Below, piece after piece: positions 11,900-23,017 of a stretch of 64,000 nt of DNA. The position numbers and the translations under genes were made by a program. How positions within the stretch are numbered: position 1 is the first letter of the stretch; the number at the start of each line of letters is the position of its first letter. Source of the DNA: Maratus speciosus (Eukaryota > Arthropoda > Arachnida > Araneae > Salticidae); contig OZ010795.1 in assembly GCA_963932465.1 (NCBI GenBank), positions 470,880,806 to 470,944,805 on the forward strand. Reading direction: 5' to 3'. Below the pieces are notes generated by a model, which saw only the letters and a program-made list of their open reading frames with translations, had not been told where the DNA came from and ran no database searches.

Positions 11900-13050
11900 G
11901 TTTCATAGTGTCGTTACATAAAATCGTTACTTAGATTCGTTTCATAAAATTGTTACATTAGGATTTGATGCATAAAGGGTAGATCTAAGTATGTAGAAAT
12001 AAGTAATCTGCTTTTATAAGTCGGTTAAAAAAAAGTTTTTTCTTCAACCAATTTCTTTTGATCTTAAAAATGATCTAAAAATAATCTTAAATAAAATGCA
12101 CGTTTAAAAAAAGAATAGCGCGCAAAATGTTAAGAACTAATACAGACGAATAATAATCCTAATATGGCTGCGAAATAACGTAACAATTCTCAAAGCACGC
12201 AACTTAAAAAAATAAATAAATAAATAAATACGAAATTATGTCATTCTCTTTCAAGTCTGCCGCCCAGATGAGAACCTGTGTTGCTCTTGCACCAGGTGCA
12301 ACAACAATCTGCGTCTCACTGATGGCTTTTCAGTCGCTTTTTCGATAGATGATGAAAAGAATCCAGCAAATAAATAACTGTCTTTGGACCTGGATCAATG
12401 AAAAGCGATATCATTCTTCAATAGACAAGTAAAGCACAGCTGCAAGAGGACATTTTTGTTTGTTGAAGAAGAGATACAATAGGATCAATGAATTTTTCAT
12501 TCGATATATACAATAACAATATACTTAGATAATGAGTAAATAAATAAAGGGATACATTTTTTGAAGCGCGTATATTTTAAATCTGTGTAAAAGAATTATG
12601 TATTACAGAATTTTTATTTTAAAAAGCAGAAATATCGAAATAATTTCAACGTTATATTAAAAATTCTTAGCAGACTTTGATCGGAAATAGTAAATAACAA
12701 AGCATTCGGGTTTTCAAGTTTCCTTGTAAAGAAAATCTGTATATGTAGTAATTGGTTATTTTTAAAAAAGTACATTTGACTAATGACCTTACCAATACAA
12801 GGTGTCTAATCTCAATGATGCCCAATGACTAATGTGGCGTTGATTTGAAATGTTTCTGGTTAGGTTTTGTGTCTTTCGGGTCGGGATCGGGTTGACCCGA
12901 TTTTTCAGAAGAATGCCCTGAATATTTAATATATATATACACTATACAGGGTGTCCACACTCCGCGATGTCCAATAGCTAATTCCTAGTTTCTCAACAAT
13001 GAATATAAGTTTTTTCAGATGCTATCAATTGTCATGTAAACATTTTCATG
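11900..13050. other. Intronic or upstream sequence, one unassigned less AT-rich block
   Basis: Mostly AT-rich. A block at 12240-12340 (gtctgccgcccagatgagaacc, ttgcaccaggtgcaac) is richer in G+C and contains the palindrome tgcaccaggtgca. It may be a repeat fragment; I cannot place it. Confidence 0.4.
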
Positions 13051-13369
13051 AAAGTTGTTAATTTCCAAATGGGTGAAAAAAGCCCAGGCCAGGATTCGAA
13101 CCAGGGATGTCTTGGCTGAAGCCACCAATACGCTACCGACTGCACCATCCCGGACGAATCTGGAGGACTTATTCACCGAAATAACCTTTAACGATCCTGA
13201 ATCAGCTCAACAGAATAAGTTGAAGATTATTTTTGGAACTGTAGCAAACGTTGCATGCGTAATTAGACTAATTTTTAACACAATTATTCAATTGGTAAAT
13301 AAATCATAAAGGTTGGGAATTTCCAAGTGTGTGAAAAAAGTCCAGGCCAGGGTACGAACCAGGGTCGTA

Positions 13370-13581
13370 TAAGGAAAGGGCATGTTTTATCATAGCGTTC
13401 ATTGCAGAAATCAACTTGGCGATGTAGGCCAATCATATCATAGATCTGTTAAATCAATTTGTTTAAGACCAATCAAATTCCCGGAGTCCATGTGTATAGT
13501 AGGAGTCATAATGAATGAACAGGTTTTTCTTGCTGACCAACAGTAATTCGACCAACAGTGACGTCAGCTGCCCTTTCCTTA
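13370..13581. mobile_element. 212-bp MITE inserted in SINE copy 2
   Basis: The perfect 13-bp inverted ends TAAGGAAAGGGCA and TGCCCTTTCCTTA bound sequence absent from SINE copies 1 and 3. Removing 13370-13581 rejoins the SINE (cagggtcgta then ttggctgaagcc) at the length seen in the other copies. Ends containing TA suit a Tc1/mariner-type target, but the exact duplication is ambiguous. Confidence 0.85.
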
Positions 13582-13829
13582 TTGGCTGAAGCCACCAATG
13601 CTTTACCGACTAAGCCATCTCGAAGGAATTTGGAGGACTCATTCACCCAACTAACTTTTAACGATCAAATCATCTGGTCTGATATCTGAATCAGCTCAAC
13701 AGAATAAGTAGAAGGTTATTTTTGGAACTGCAGTAAACGTTGCATGCGTAATTAGATTAATTTTTAACACAATTATTCAATTGGTAAATGAATCATAAAG
13801 GTTGTGAATTTCCAAGTGTGTTGAAAAAG

Positions 13830-13902
13830 TCCAGGCCAGGGTATGAACCAGGGATGTCTTGGCTGAAGCCGCCAATGCTCTACCGACTGAGCCATCTCGA
13901 AC
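13830..13902 (-). other. tRNA-like SINE head (Lys-CTT-like), not a functional tRNA
   Basis: The cloverleaf can be drawn: acceptor GTTCGAG with CCTGGACT, D-stem GCTC/GAGC, anticodon stem TTGGC/GCCAA with loop GGCTTCA (anticodon position CTT), and a T-arm with mismatches. Position 33 is G rather than the near-universal U and the T-loop has lost the usual G. It continues without a terminator into the SINE body, so it is a Pol III promoter relic rather than a tRNA gene. Confidence 0.75.
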
Positions 13903-14107
13903 GAATCTGGAGGACTCATTCACCCAACTTCCCTTTAACGATCACAGCATCTGGTCTGATATCTGAATCAGCTCAACAGAATAAGTCGAAGATTATTTTT
14001 GGAACTGCAGTAAACGCTGCATGCGTAATTAGATTAATTTGTAACACAATTATTCAATTGGTAAATAAGTCATAATGGTGAAATTTCCAAGTGGGTGTAA
14101 AAAGCTT

Positions 14108-14166
14108 GGAAATTCACAACTGTTATGATTTATTTACCAATTGAATAATTGTGTTAAAAATTAATC
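14108..14166 (+). repeat. Inverted fragment of the SINE body
   Basis: The words cataattcttgggaa-like are not present; what is present is gaaattcacaac ... tttaccaattgaataattg, the reverse complement of the tail of each SINE unit. The array therefore ends in a head-to-head piece. Confidence 0.75.
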
Positions 14167-14280
14167 AAACATTTTCATGTTCAACAAACAAGTTTAACAG
14201 ACAAACATGCTAAATTAACAGCATTAACTTTAAAATTAATATTATTTTTCTACTGTTGTATGAATAAATTCAATTATACA

Positions 14281-14480
14281 CACTGTAAAAAATTTGCAGC
14301 GAAGTATCAGGTCGTTCAACAGTTTTTATAGAAAACGGGTACCTAACAATAAGTTAACTGTATTCTGACCATAATATGGACATAATAATATGGTCAGAAT
14401 ATAGTTAAATTACGATTATACAACCGTTTTCTATAAAAAGGGTCGAACGACCTGTTACTTTGCTGCAAATTTTAACAGTT
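14281..14480. mobile_element. CACTGTAAAA foldback MITE with ~95-bp arms
   Basis: The left end CACTGTAAAAAATTTGCAGC and the reverse complement of the right end, AACTGTTAAAATTTGCAGC, continue to match inward (caggtcgttc, tttttatagaaaacgg, attctgaccat). The whole 200 bp is one imperfect palindrome centred near 14385. The CACTG end links it in style to the longer elements at 19110, 45961 and 58918. No clear target duplication. Confidence 0.8.
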
Positions 14481-14489
14481 GAAAATGAA

Positions 14490-15600
14490 AATATTTAATT
14501 CAAAATTGTTTGCATCCTAAAAACCGATATTCTGTTTGAGAAAACTGATTAATACATTGTAAAAACTACTCAGTAACGTTTACGATAAATCAATGGCAGC
14601 AAAATAAACTTTTATTTTTGTCAAAATGATATTAACGAATTTTTTAATATCTGTCTGTCTAACTCTCTGCTCATAAAGCCTTAATAACTTTTTTACAAAT
14701 TTCATAAAATGTTAATATTAATTATTATTCGATCATAGTTATTATTTGAAAAAAAAAATTGAGCTGCAACTTTACGCATATGTAATTTTGTTTGTGTCAT
14801 TCAAAAAACCTTTTTGATATTTTTTTTTCGTTATGTTCTTATATCAAACGTTTTGAGGTAAGGAAACCTCAATAGCCATTTATAGACACCTTGTATGTCA
14901 GAATTTTGTCCCTATTGTGAAATATTTTGTTGAATATTTTTATAAAAATACTGAAATCTTTATTGATTCTTTTTATTGAATACCATTGGTTCATTAATCT
15001 TGCTCCCCCCCCCCCCATATTTGTGTCATGTGTCACGAAGCCTTTTGTCATCTTTGTGTCATGACAGATTTCGTCTGTGGTAAGCCATCGGATAAGTTGA
15101 TTACGCTTATTATTTTATCATCTAATGATATTCTGTCAAAGACATGTCACATTTGTTACGTGATATACTGAACTGTAGCCAATATACCCTAATCATACTT
15201 TTCCCGGAGATATATGATTCTTATATTATTAATATTTTCGAGCTATAGTGTAATATTTATCAGCTTTCTGCGGTGTGAAAAAGTGTTTACATTTATTAAT
15301 TCGAAATTGGAATGAAAATGTCATATAAAGTTCTTGATTTGTATAAGCACGGGGTTCGACTAAATATTTTTGGGGACGAGGCGCACTTTCCTTAGTATTT
15401 TTGAATTGTGATGTTCACCTTATTTATGACAAAAAATCTGCGTTTAAATCGGTGGACGATAACCATTCGAAAATAGTGGTACTCTCTGGACTGAGCCTGT
15501 ACTGCATGTGCCTATGTCTTAATTGGACCCTGCATATATTTGAAGAATAAATAGTGCCTAAAAATTTTTAACACATCTCGATTGTATCGAAAAAAAATGC
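14490..15600. other. AT-rich sequence with no recognised gene
   Basis: No coding or repeat structure beyond short homopolymers (a C run at 15006-15015). The words around 15350-15400 (acggggttcgactaaatatt) are slightly GC-richer and unassigned. Confidence 0.5.
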
Positions 15601-15615
15601 TACGTATAAAAATTC

Positions 15616-15830
15616 GGTACTTTTCGGTTAGCCGGGCGCCAGTGTTATATTTACATTCATATATGCAGATATATACACATATATGTACATATATATATAC
15701 ATATGTATGCATATATTTATATGTGTGTGTGTGTGTGTGTGTGCACATATATATATGTACATATATGTGCATATATATGTATATATTGAATGTAAATATA
15801 ACACTGGCGCCCGACTAACCGAAAAGTACC
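15616..15830. mobile_element. Foldback element: 44-bp arms around a TA/TG microsatellite
   Basis: The arms GGTACTTTTCGGTTAG... (15616-15659) and its reverse complement (15787-15830) differ at one base of 44. The 127-bp centre is almost wholly TA, TG and TGCATA words. The long Tyr/His/Cys-rich open frames seen here on both strands are products of that simple sequence. Confidence 0.85.
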
Positions 15831-15849
15831 AAAAATTCTAATGGATTGC

Positions 15850-17330
15850 AAAAAGTTGTATTTTGAAAACTGTTAGTGTAACTTTTATATTTTTTATTTA
15901 AAACACATTAAAAATTTTAAAATGTTTATTATGGATGAGTAATTTTTGTCTGTATTGAATTGCAATGAAGTTGCTCTTTTTGAAACTTCCACGATATTCT
16001 ACTAAAAATAAACCCTCCTTTGAGCAACCAGTATCTATATTAAGTTTGTAAAATGAATTGTCCCCTTTTGGATTTTTAATTTTTATATTACATTTCAATA
16101 TCACTATTAACCGCCTACTTTAATAAAATTTTAAGTGGATTTTCTAATATGAACTACATTAAGTATTGTTGCTTATGAACCGCTACTCCCTTGGTTACTA
16201 TTAGATATCTATAATATTTATTTAAGACTATCGTGATATTTTTTTGTTTAAATATGAGCCATGATAATCAATTAAAATACAAATGTGGTGAAATTTTGAA
16301 AAAATAATTAATATCCGCATTTTAGTTCGATGTAAGTAGACTTTAAGTAAATATAAATAGGATTAATAAAACGACAGAAAAGTCAAATCACCCGGTCTTA
16401 CCAAGCCAGTGGTATAAGATCGCACAGATATGTTAATTTTACAGGAAATAATGGAATTTAGATTTTTCTTTGAAAAAGAATAAAATATTTTATTTTTCAA
16501 CTTTAACTAAGAAACTTGACTAACAATATTTCAATTAAAAGTCTGAAGATTTGATATTTAAAGACAAAATGATGATCTTCTTCATTACATTTTGAGAAAT
16601 TGCAGAAAAAAAGTTCATCTCGTTATCAGCATTAGAAAGGGCCGTTTCTTCTCCAATGCCTAGGACTGATTATTTCAACCATTAACCGCTAAAGAACTGT
16701 TAAACTCGAATGAAAACTGAGGTATCAGGTTATGCCAACTGTACGGTTTTATCCTACTTTCCCTTTCTAGACTGTATGTATATGATTTGCTGCTTTTCAT
16801 ATTTTTGCACGATTTAAATACATGTTTTCGTTGAATCACATATGTTGATATTTAACCAGTATGGAATCACATAAGCGGATTAATACAAGATTCGTTATCG
16901 AATGTTAATAATAGACGGTGATATTTTCCGTTAATAATGGTTATATATATATATATATATATATATTTAAATAGAATAACTGAGCAACGCTTAAATAAAA
17001 TAAAATAAAAAATAAAGAAAAAAGAAGAAAGAAAAGATTTTCTATTTTAAGGTGTGCCCCAAATTTTTTTCTAAAAATTCATTTGCTATAACACGTTCGT
17101 AACATTAAATATTGTCACCATAAGTATTTTAAGAATATGCTATAAATAATTCATCTGTGTGTGTGATCCTTATCCACCATGGAATCATATTAAGCGGATT
17201 GCTATAAGCTTTTAATGCTTGTATTATCTCCTTAAAAAATATTAACCAACGGGAAAGACCAAGCTAAGCTCGGTTAAAATTAGTATTATGCTCAACTCGA
17301 TAGAGCATCGATGTTGATGTGACAGTTTTG
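15850..17330. other. AT-rich sequence without a recognised gene
   Basis: It contains a (TA)n run at 16942-16967 and two similar phrases 320 bp apart (atggaatcacataagcggatt at 16861 and atggaatcatattaagcggatt at 17179), a weak diverged duplication. Nothing else stands out. Confidence 0.5.
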
Positions 17331-17375
17331 TATTTCTCCAGCAGCTATGCTTTGTGCGGAACAACGTCAGTGTTG

Positions 17376-17422
17376 TTCAAGAACGTTCTATGGGCTCTGA
17401 TTGGTTGAATTATGTATATAAG
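17376..17422 (+). promoter_or_regulatory. Heat-shock-element, CCAAT and TATA promoter-like cluster
   Basis: TTC-AA-GAA-CG-TTC at 17376-17388 is a perfect three-unit heat shock element. An inverted CCAAT box (GATTGG, 17399-17404) and TATATAAG (17415-17422) follow at promoter-like spacing, and TTCAGATT near 17452 could serve as an initiator. Downstream the longest open frame is short and unrecognised, so this may be the promoter of an old LTR or a non-coding transcript. Known: heat shock factor binds inverted nGAAn repeats. Inference: that any transcription occurs here. Confidence 0.45.
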
Positions 17423-17675
17423 CTCCAATATAGAGTTTTTGGAAAATTCCTTCAGATTGTGGAGGCGAACTTTTCCGCCAAAAGTCAAAATTTAGCAAAA
17501 ACTCGCAAACTTGCCGACTTTCTTTCGTTTGGATCCAAGCATGCATTTTGAAATAGGTAGAAAGTCGAATTTTTCACCCAAATCGCGCCAACATTTCGTC
17601 AAATATCACCAAATTCGGCGAAATGTTGCCTACTTTGCGATTTCGTTTACTAGAACCTTTATTTTCATTGAAATG

Positions 17676-18085
17676 CACTGACCTATAGTGACCCTAAAAT
17701 GACCCACTAATCGAATTTTCAATGAATATTTTACTTAGTTCGATGGTCTTCGCGTAATCCAAAACGGTAGGATATAAAACTTACTCAAAATCGTTAAAGC
17801 AGTTTTTAGATAATAGTAGCTTGACCAAATAATTGATTTTTCTTGAAAATGTTAGTTAGCTTAATGGTTTTCTCATAATCCAGAACGGTGGAATACAAAA
17901 CGTAGTCAAAATCGTTTGAATTTTTTTTAGATAAAATTAGCTTAGCTTGGCCCGTAGTGACCCGAAAATAACCCCCTAATCGAAATATCTCGAACACCCG
18001 ACCTAGCCCAATAGTATTCTCGTTCCCAAAAACGGTAAGATACAAAATTTAGCCAAAATCGTTAGAGTCGTTTTTAAGTTACACT
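17676..18085 (+). repeat. Diverged ~130-bp tandem repeat, three units
   Basis: Three units share the order tagtgacc...aaaat, taatcgaa, aatccaaaacggtagg-type and caaaatcgtt...ttt. The last is followed by tcacgcacacaatttttgctcgtattataatagtataagag, a tail seen at the ends of many arthropod retroposed repeats. Confidence 0.7.
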
Positions 18086-18119
18086 CACGCACACAATTTT
18101 TGCTCGTATTATAATAGTA

Positions 18120-19090
18120 TAAGAGACAGCGATATTTTACATTTATAAAGATTATTTATTTAAAAAGAAACGGAATAAATTCAGCTATGTTAAAAAAAAA
18201 AGTAAATAAAAGAAGAACAACAACAACAATATGTTTGCTCTTTTTAGAAGGCAACTTTTTTTTTTACCTAACAATTCATTCGGAATAACACAATAATAAC
18301 ATACAATAATGCCACAATAGTTACTTTAAGAACTCTTTTCGCCGCGCCTTGGAAGTAACATGATCAGGGGAGGTATAATTTTATCAAAAGAATTTGCATA
18401 AAACCAATACTAGTAACAAAAAAAGAGGGAGATATATAAATGTAATGGTATTGATCTCTTGTAGTTCTTTCTTTACATTTTCTTCAATACAGAAAAAAAA
18501 AAATCTAAATACAAAAAGAGTTGTTTTTACATTCGAATGCTTTTTTGGACACCAGATGGAGAGGTCAAAATAATCTGCTTATCAAAACTGGAATAAAGGA
18601 AGTTTCTATACTTTTTCTCTTCAGCTACAAAAGTTTTTACTTTTTTGAATAATGGATTTTCGGAGTTTTTAAAATTTTACATGACAGTTGTGGAAGTTGA
18701 TAAAATAACGACATGCGAAAGTCGTATACAGAAGAAAGCGCGAAAATAGATAAACTAGGTTATATTTATGCGTTGCTGCTTTTCGTATTTCAGCAAATCA
18801 TGATTGAATGTTTTGCTATGCCCATCTGAGCCTTTGAAAAATATTTTTCCAAATTCTATGCAAAAACATACCAATTTAGAATAGTTATCTGTATAGGTTA
18901 TCAAATAAAGCTGAATGTAAGCATAGTTTACAATTCTTCAATTTTGAATAAATGAAAATTTATAAGTTGAAATTTATAAGTTTTAAAAACTTTATCATTC
19001 AGGGCGTATGTGAACTGTTTTTACTAAATTTTTATTAAGTATTCTTGTTATTCTTTAGTATTCTTCGGCATTCTTATTAGAATGTCGATT
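18120..19090. other. AT-rich sequence without a recognised gene
   Basis: Short homopolymers and a (CAA)n patch at 18211-18229. No gene or element boundary seen. Confidence 0.5.
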
Positions 19091-19109
19091 GTACATTGTA
19101 TGTATTGTA

Positions 19110-20117
19110 TACTGTATAAAAAATTTACGTTGTTAATATACGGAAATTGTGCTGGAAATCTAGGCGCCAGTACTATTTCCGTATTTTAGCGGAATTTTTT
19201 CCCGTAAATTCCAGAACATTTTCCGTTTTTTCGCAAAATATTTCCGTTTGAAAGACAAAAAATAATTTTTCAAGGGCTAACTTGCATCTTTATGCTTTTC
19301 ATTCTTCAATTTTTAATGACGCGTTTGTTTTATTTAACATCAAAGTCAGAACACCTATATTTAATTCAAACAACAGTGAAGAAATAACACTTACCCCTCA
19401 TGGGAATCGAACTAGGGAATCGTCCTCTTCCAGCTTGCTGAGCCCTACCGTTACGCCAAGGATACCCAAGCTATGTTTCAAATATCTTTACTTATTTCAG
19501 ATGCATTTTATAAAGCAAAAGGCAATATGTTAAGGGACAAAATGACAAGGGACTTATTTTTGTACACATAATATATTTCTATTGAGCATACAATTCTGAA
19601 TGTTTTACACATTTTCTTTCCATAATTTCGAATATTTAGCTTTTAAATTTCATGCTTTCTAAAAGATAAGTTTTAGTCTTTAAAATATTACATGCATGAA
19701 AGAATGTATTAAGAGTAATGTTTCCTTCTTTTTTGCAAGAGTTTTAAAATTTTATTGTAATATTATTCATATTTATTTATTTATTTATTTTTGAAAGGAT
19801 CTAATATATTTTTTTTCAAACATGTAGTTTAACAAATTATTTGTGTAGCTGTGTTCCAAACACAGCAATAATTTCTAAACATCATTTACAGAACTTGTAC
19901 TGTTTTGATAGCAATTAACGAGCAGCGTTTATTTTAGAAACACTTCTGTATACCTCGAAACCTATTGTATTCTGATCTTTACGAATAGTCCTTTTTTTAA
20001 AAAAATGATTTCTGAACATTATGGAAAGTTTTTCAAATTCCTGATTAACGACAAGGTTGCACTGTTATTTGGGGATCATTTCTATATTTGATCAATTTAC
20101 TGCTATTTTTTTCAGTG
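19110..20117. mobile_element. CACTG-ended element with tRNA-like module, copy 1
   Basis: The left end is tactgtataaaaaatttacg; the right end reads, in reverse complement, gCACTGAAAAAAATAGC. Inside, near the left end, come tatacggaaattgtgctgg, ggcgccagtactatttccg and ttcaagggctaac, all shared with the copy at 58918. About 300 bp in, on the - strand, is a tRNA-like module (19395-19460). Confidence 0.65.
19395..19460 (-). other. tRNA-like A/B box module
   Basis: On the - strand TTGGCGTAACGGTAGGGC (A-box-like) precedes AGTTCGATTCCC (B-box-like) by a tRNA-like distance. The acceptor and anticodon stems do not fold well, so it is not a tRNA gene. Equivalent modules sit at 59210-59272 and 46309-46640. 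Confidence 0.65.
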
Positions 20118-20182
20118 CATAAAAAAATATAAAGAAATTAATATTATGCAAAAGTGCTCATAATATTAATTTTTATGCACTG
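20113..20182. repeat. 70-nt hairpin CAGTGCATAA...TTATGCACTG
   Basis: The two arms match from CAGTGCATAAAAA through ATTAATATTATG, the left arm carrying about 12 extra nt. It abuts the right end of the CACTG element and may be a remnant of another CACTG-type end. Confidence 0.6.
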
Positions 20183-20240
20183 ACGGTACTTTTATGTACC
20201 ATTGAAGAAAATTTAATATAAAATTTATTTACTCTGTCTA

Positions 20241-20666
20241 TTAAGAGTGTTCTCAAATCCAAAAGGGCAACTTTCTGACATAAGTTTTAATTTATTTTTG
20301 TTTGAAAGTGCATAAAACTAGCTGGTGTTGTTGTTCAGAAACTATGTCATCAAGATGTTTTTTCCATTTTTTTGCAAGCGCAATAGGTCTTTCAGAAAAT
20401 AGTGTTAAAGTGGACGTTTTGAACCGAGTTTCCGCGCGAACGGAGAACAAGCGCTGAAAAGCGGGCGAAAAACGCGTTTGTCACGTGTTCAAAAACGCTT
20501 ATAACTCAACAGGTTAATTAATCAAAAAAAAAAAAAACAGTTCAATTCCAAATCGGTTCCATGGCCCGGTTTTTCTAGTTTTTATATTTTTCCGTTAAAA
20601 AATGAATTTGTAAATGTGTCAAAGCATTTTGCGCTTGTTGAGCAGAGCAGTTAAGTACAGCCTTAA
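20241..20666 (+). mobile_element. 430-bp TTAA-bounded MITE family, copy A
   Basis: TTAA-gagTGTTCTCAAATCC on the left and the reverse complement of TTAA-GGCTGTACTTAACTGC on the right. Copies B (55094-55519) and C (48198-48986) share the interior: ctttctgacataagtttt, tgttattcagaaac, aacgcttataactca, gaatttgtaaatgtgtcaaa, ttgttgagcagagcagtt. No coding capacity. Confidence 0.8.
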
Positions 20667-20669
20667 TAA

Positions 20670-22085
20670 AAGTATATATATATTTTTTTCTACACAAAAT
20701 ATTTTGCTTTATCAAATTTAGAAAGTGTAGAGAAACAGTTGAAGATAAATATTTTCAAAAAGTGGTAATTTTCTTAATCATTTATTTTCATAGGTATAAG
20801 TTTTCTTTAAAAAAATAAGTTATATGAAACCTTTTCAACTGCAAAAGCTTTTCCATTTACAGAGAGGATCATAATACATTTAAATTACATTGTTTTTATA
20901 AGAATTGTGATATTTCCATAAAAGTATTTTTGATTAATTAATCTGATTATTTTTGTAAAAATTTTACAAAAATGTTACAACTACCGATTTATTTAATTAG
21001 TTTAAATGAAAAAAAAATCTAAATTTCACATTATTATTATTTAAAAATTTCAGTATATCTTCAGATATTAAAGAAGATAATTACTCAGGTGAAGCAATTT
21101 CTCGATAAATAATTCCGTAAATCAAGGGTTAATAGACTGTCGTATTCTTCAAAGAAGATTATTTAGAATTTATTTAAAATTGATCTGAATTTGGCCAAAA
21201 GGCTTTTCACTGCAATTTAATCTCAGTGTAAAAATAACGAAATAGAAATCGCAGCAGCAGCTACGTATGCAAGTAATTCTATCATCCACATAAAACATCC
21301 CTTTCCTTTTGTCCATTTATAGTCCCATGATAAAAGTTTTTCCGCGCGCATCGTCTGCGACTTCTGAAATTTATAGATTTTCTCTGGTACTTCGGCAGCT
21401 TGGCATGGAAATAGAATAGTGTAATGCGTTATTTAAGAAGCGGCTTTATTTTGTTTAGAACGAACATGCCCGTATTTTTCTTTGTTGCGTGAAAGATAAT
21501 AATGAAAAATGGAACTTTTATGCAAAGATTTTTAAAAAGTACATCATTTGTTAAGAGGATTTTGGCACTGCAAGGAAAAGAGGAGTTTAAAAAAAAGTAT
21601 TGTTATATAAAGCACAAATAATTGTACAAAAATTGTTTGCAGGTGCATAATAATAATATAAAGATATTTAAAATACAAATTAAAAATATCTTAAAATACA
21701 TTCAAAAAGCCCAGAACGATGATTTCAACCATACAAGGCCGTCATCAGTAGGATTTACATGTTGTTATTATATTTTTTGCGCTTATTCGAGAATTGTCCA
21801 GAAGAAGACGTTGTAATTTAAAGGTTATACGTCAGATGAAATGGCAGATAAAGTTATTCAAATTTTCAACAAAACGAGCTTTCATCAATTATGCAGCAAA
21901 TCTCTCCATACTCCATGGATATCGTTTGATAGTGCATCGTTACAAGCTGTATCTTTATTAGCAATTATTTCAATTGATTCTCTTATGACGACTTCCGGGT
22001 AATTATTTGTACGAAAGATAATTTTTGATTTATTACCGACTTTGTAATGGCTGAAAATGTTCTAGGTTTTTCTAGAGTATTTTAA
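20670..22085. other. AT-rich sequence with a phrase recurring inside another element
   Basis: No gene. The stretch 20820-21090 (aaaagcttttccattta, gaggatcataatacattt, tttttgtaaaaattttac) recurs inverted inside the CACTG element at 46860-47110, so part of this block is an old transposable-element fragment. Confidence 0.6.
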
Positions 22086-22089
22086 GATA

Positions 22090-22986
22090 CTACTTGACCA
22101 ACCCGGCGTTGCCCGGGCAGAAACTGTGCCAGGACTGTTATTGAAAAATGTAACACTGGAATGGACTTCATAAAAAAAAAAAAAATTGAATAATATTGGC
22201 ACAGATGCCATATACACACCACGCCAATATAACTATATATCCACAGTTATGCTCCGGAACATTTAAATTCGTTGGATTTCAGAAGCCACGCGTTTGCCCA
22301 TGCGACGGTTATCAAGCCTATTTTGGCGATCGCTTATGCTCTGTGTATAACGCCGTTCTCGATCCAATCTATTTCCATTTTCTCTTCTTAAGGGTACAAG
22401 GGACCTTAAAATCCTTAAAAATATTTTTTTTTATTTTTTGTAAATTTCACCTAATTATAATTCAAGGGTACATTATATGCATTATGACATGCATTTATCA
22501 CAAAAAAAAAAAAAAAAAAAAAAATTTTTTTATGAAAAAAATGGAATTTTACGCGTTGTCTTAGAAATCTTTGAAATGCCCATTGCGTTCCCCATATCAA
22601 TGAAAATCCCCAATAGTTTTTATATAAGTTTGGTTTATATATATAAAGGAAATAGAGCATCGAATTTTATATATTTGAATTTAAAAATTTAAAAAAAAAA
22701 ATTAAAAATTTTGAAATTTTTTCGAAAAAATTTCAAAATTTTTCAATTTTTTTTAAATCTTTAAATTCAATTATATACAATTCGATGCTCTATTTTATTT
22801 ACATATATAAACCCAACTTATATAAAAAATATTGGGGATTTTCATTGATATGGAACGCGCAGGGGGCATTTCGAAGATTTCTAAGACAGTGCGTAAAATT
22901 CCATTTTTTTTTTAATTTTGTTTTGTGATAAATGCATGCCATAATGCATATAATGTACCCTTGAATATTATTTAAGATAAAATTTA

Positions 22987-23017
<31 letters not shown>

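Larger units (their letters stand above)
13054..14108 (-). mobile_element. Tandem array of a tRNA-derived SINE, about three copies
   Basis: Three head-to-tail units start at 13054, 13312 and 13801, with a truncated fourth at about 14078. On the - strand each has a tRNA-like head followed by a body ending near the motif ttggtaaataaatcataa (+ strand). Copy 3 keeps the best head: D-arm GCTC/GAGC, anticodon arm TTGGC/GCCAA and a T-loop like TTCATAC; copy 1 keeps the B-box word GGTTCGAATCC. Copy 2 is interrupted by a MITE at 13370-13581. SINEs of this type use an internal Pol III promoter and need LINE enzymes in trans. Confidence 0.85.

Noticed and set aside
13830..13902. A tRNA-Lys gene
   Set aside because: The T-arm is mismatched, U33 is missing and the sequence is fused to a SINE body repeated in tandem.
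15512..15818. Tyr/His/Cys-rich overlapping open frames on both strands
   Set aside because: Produced by the TA/TG microsatellite between inverted arms.
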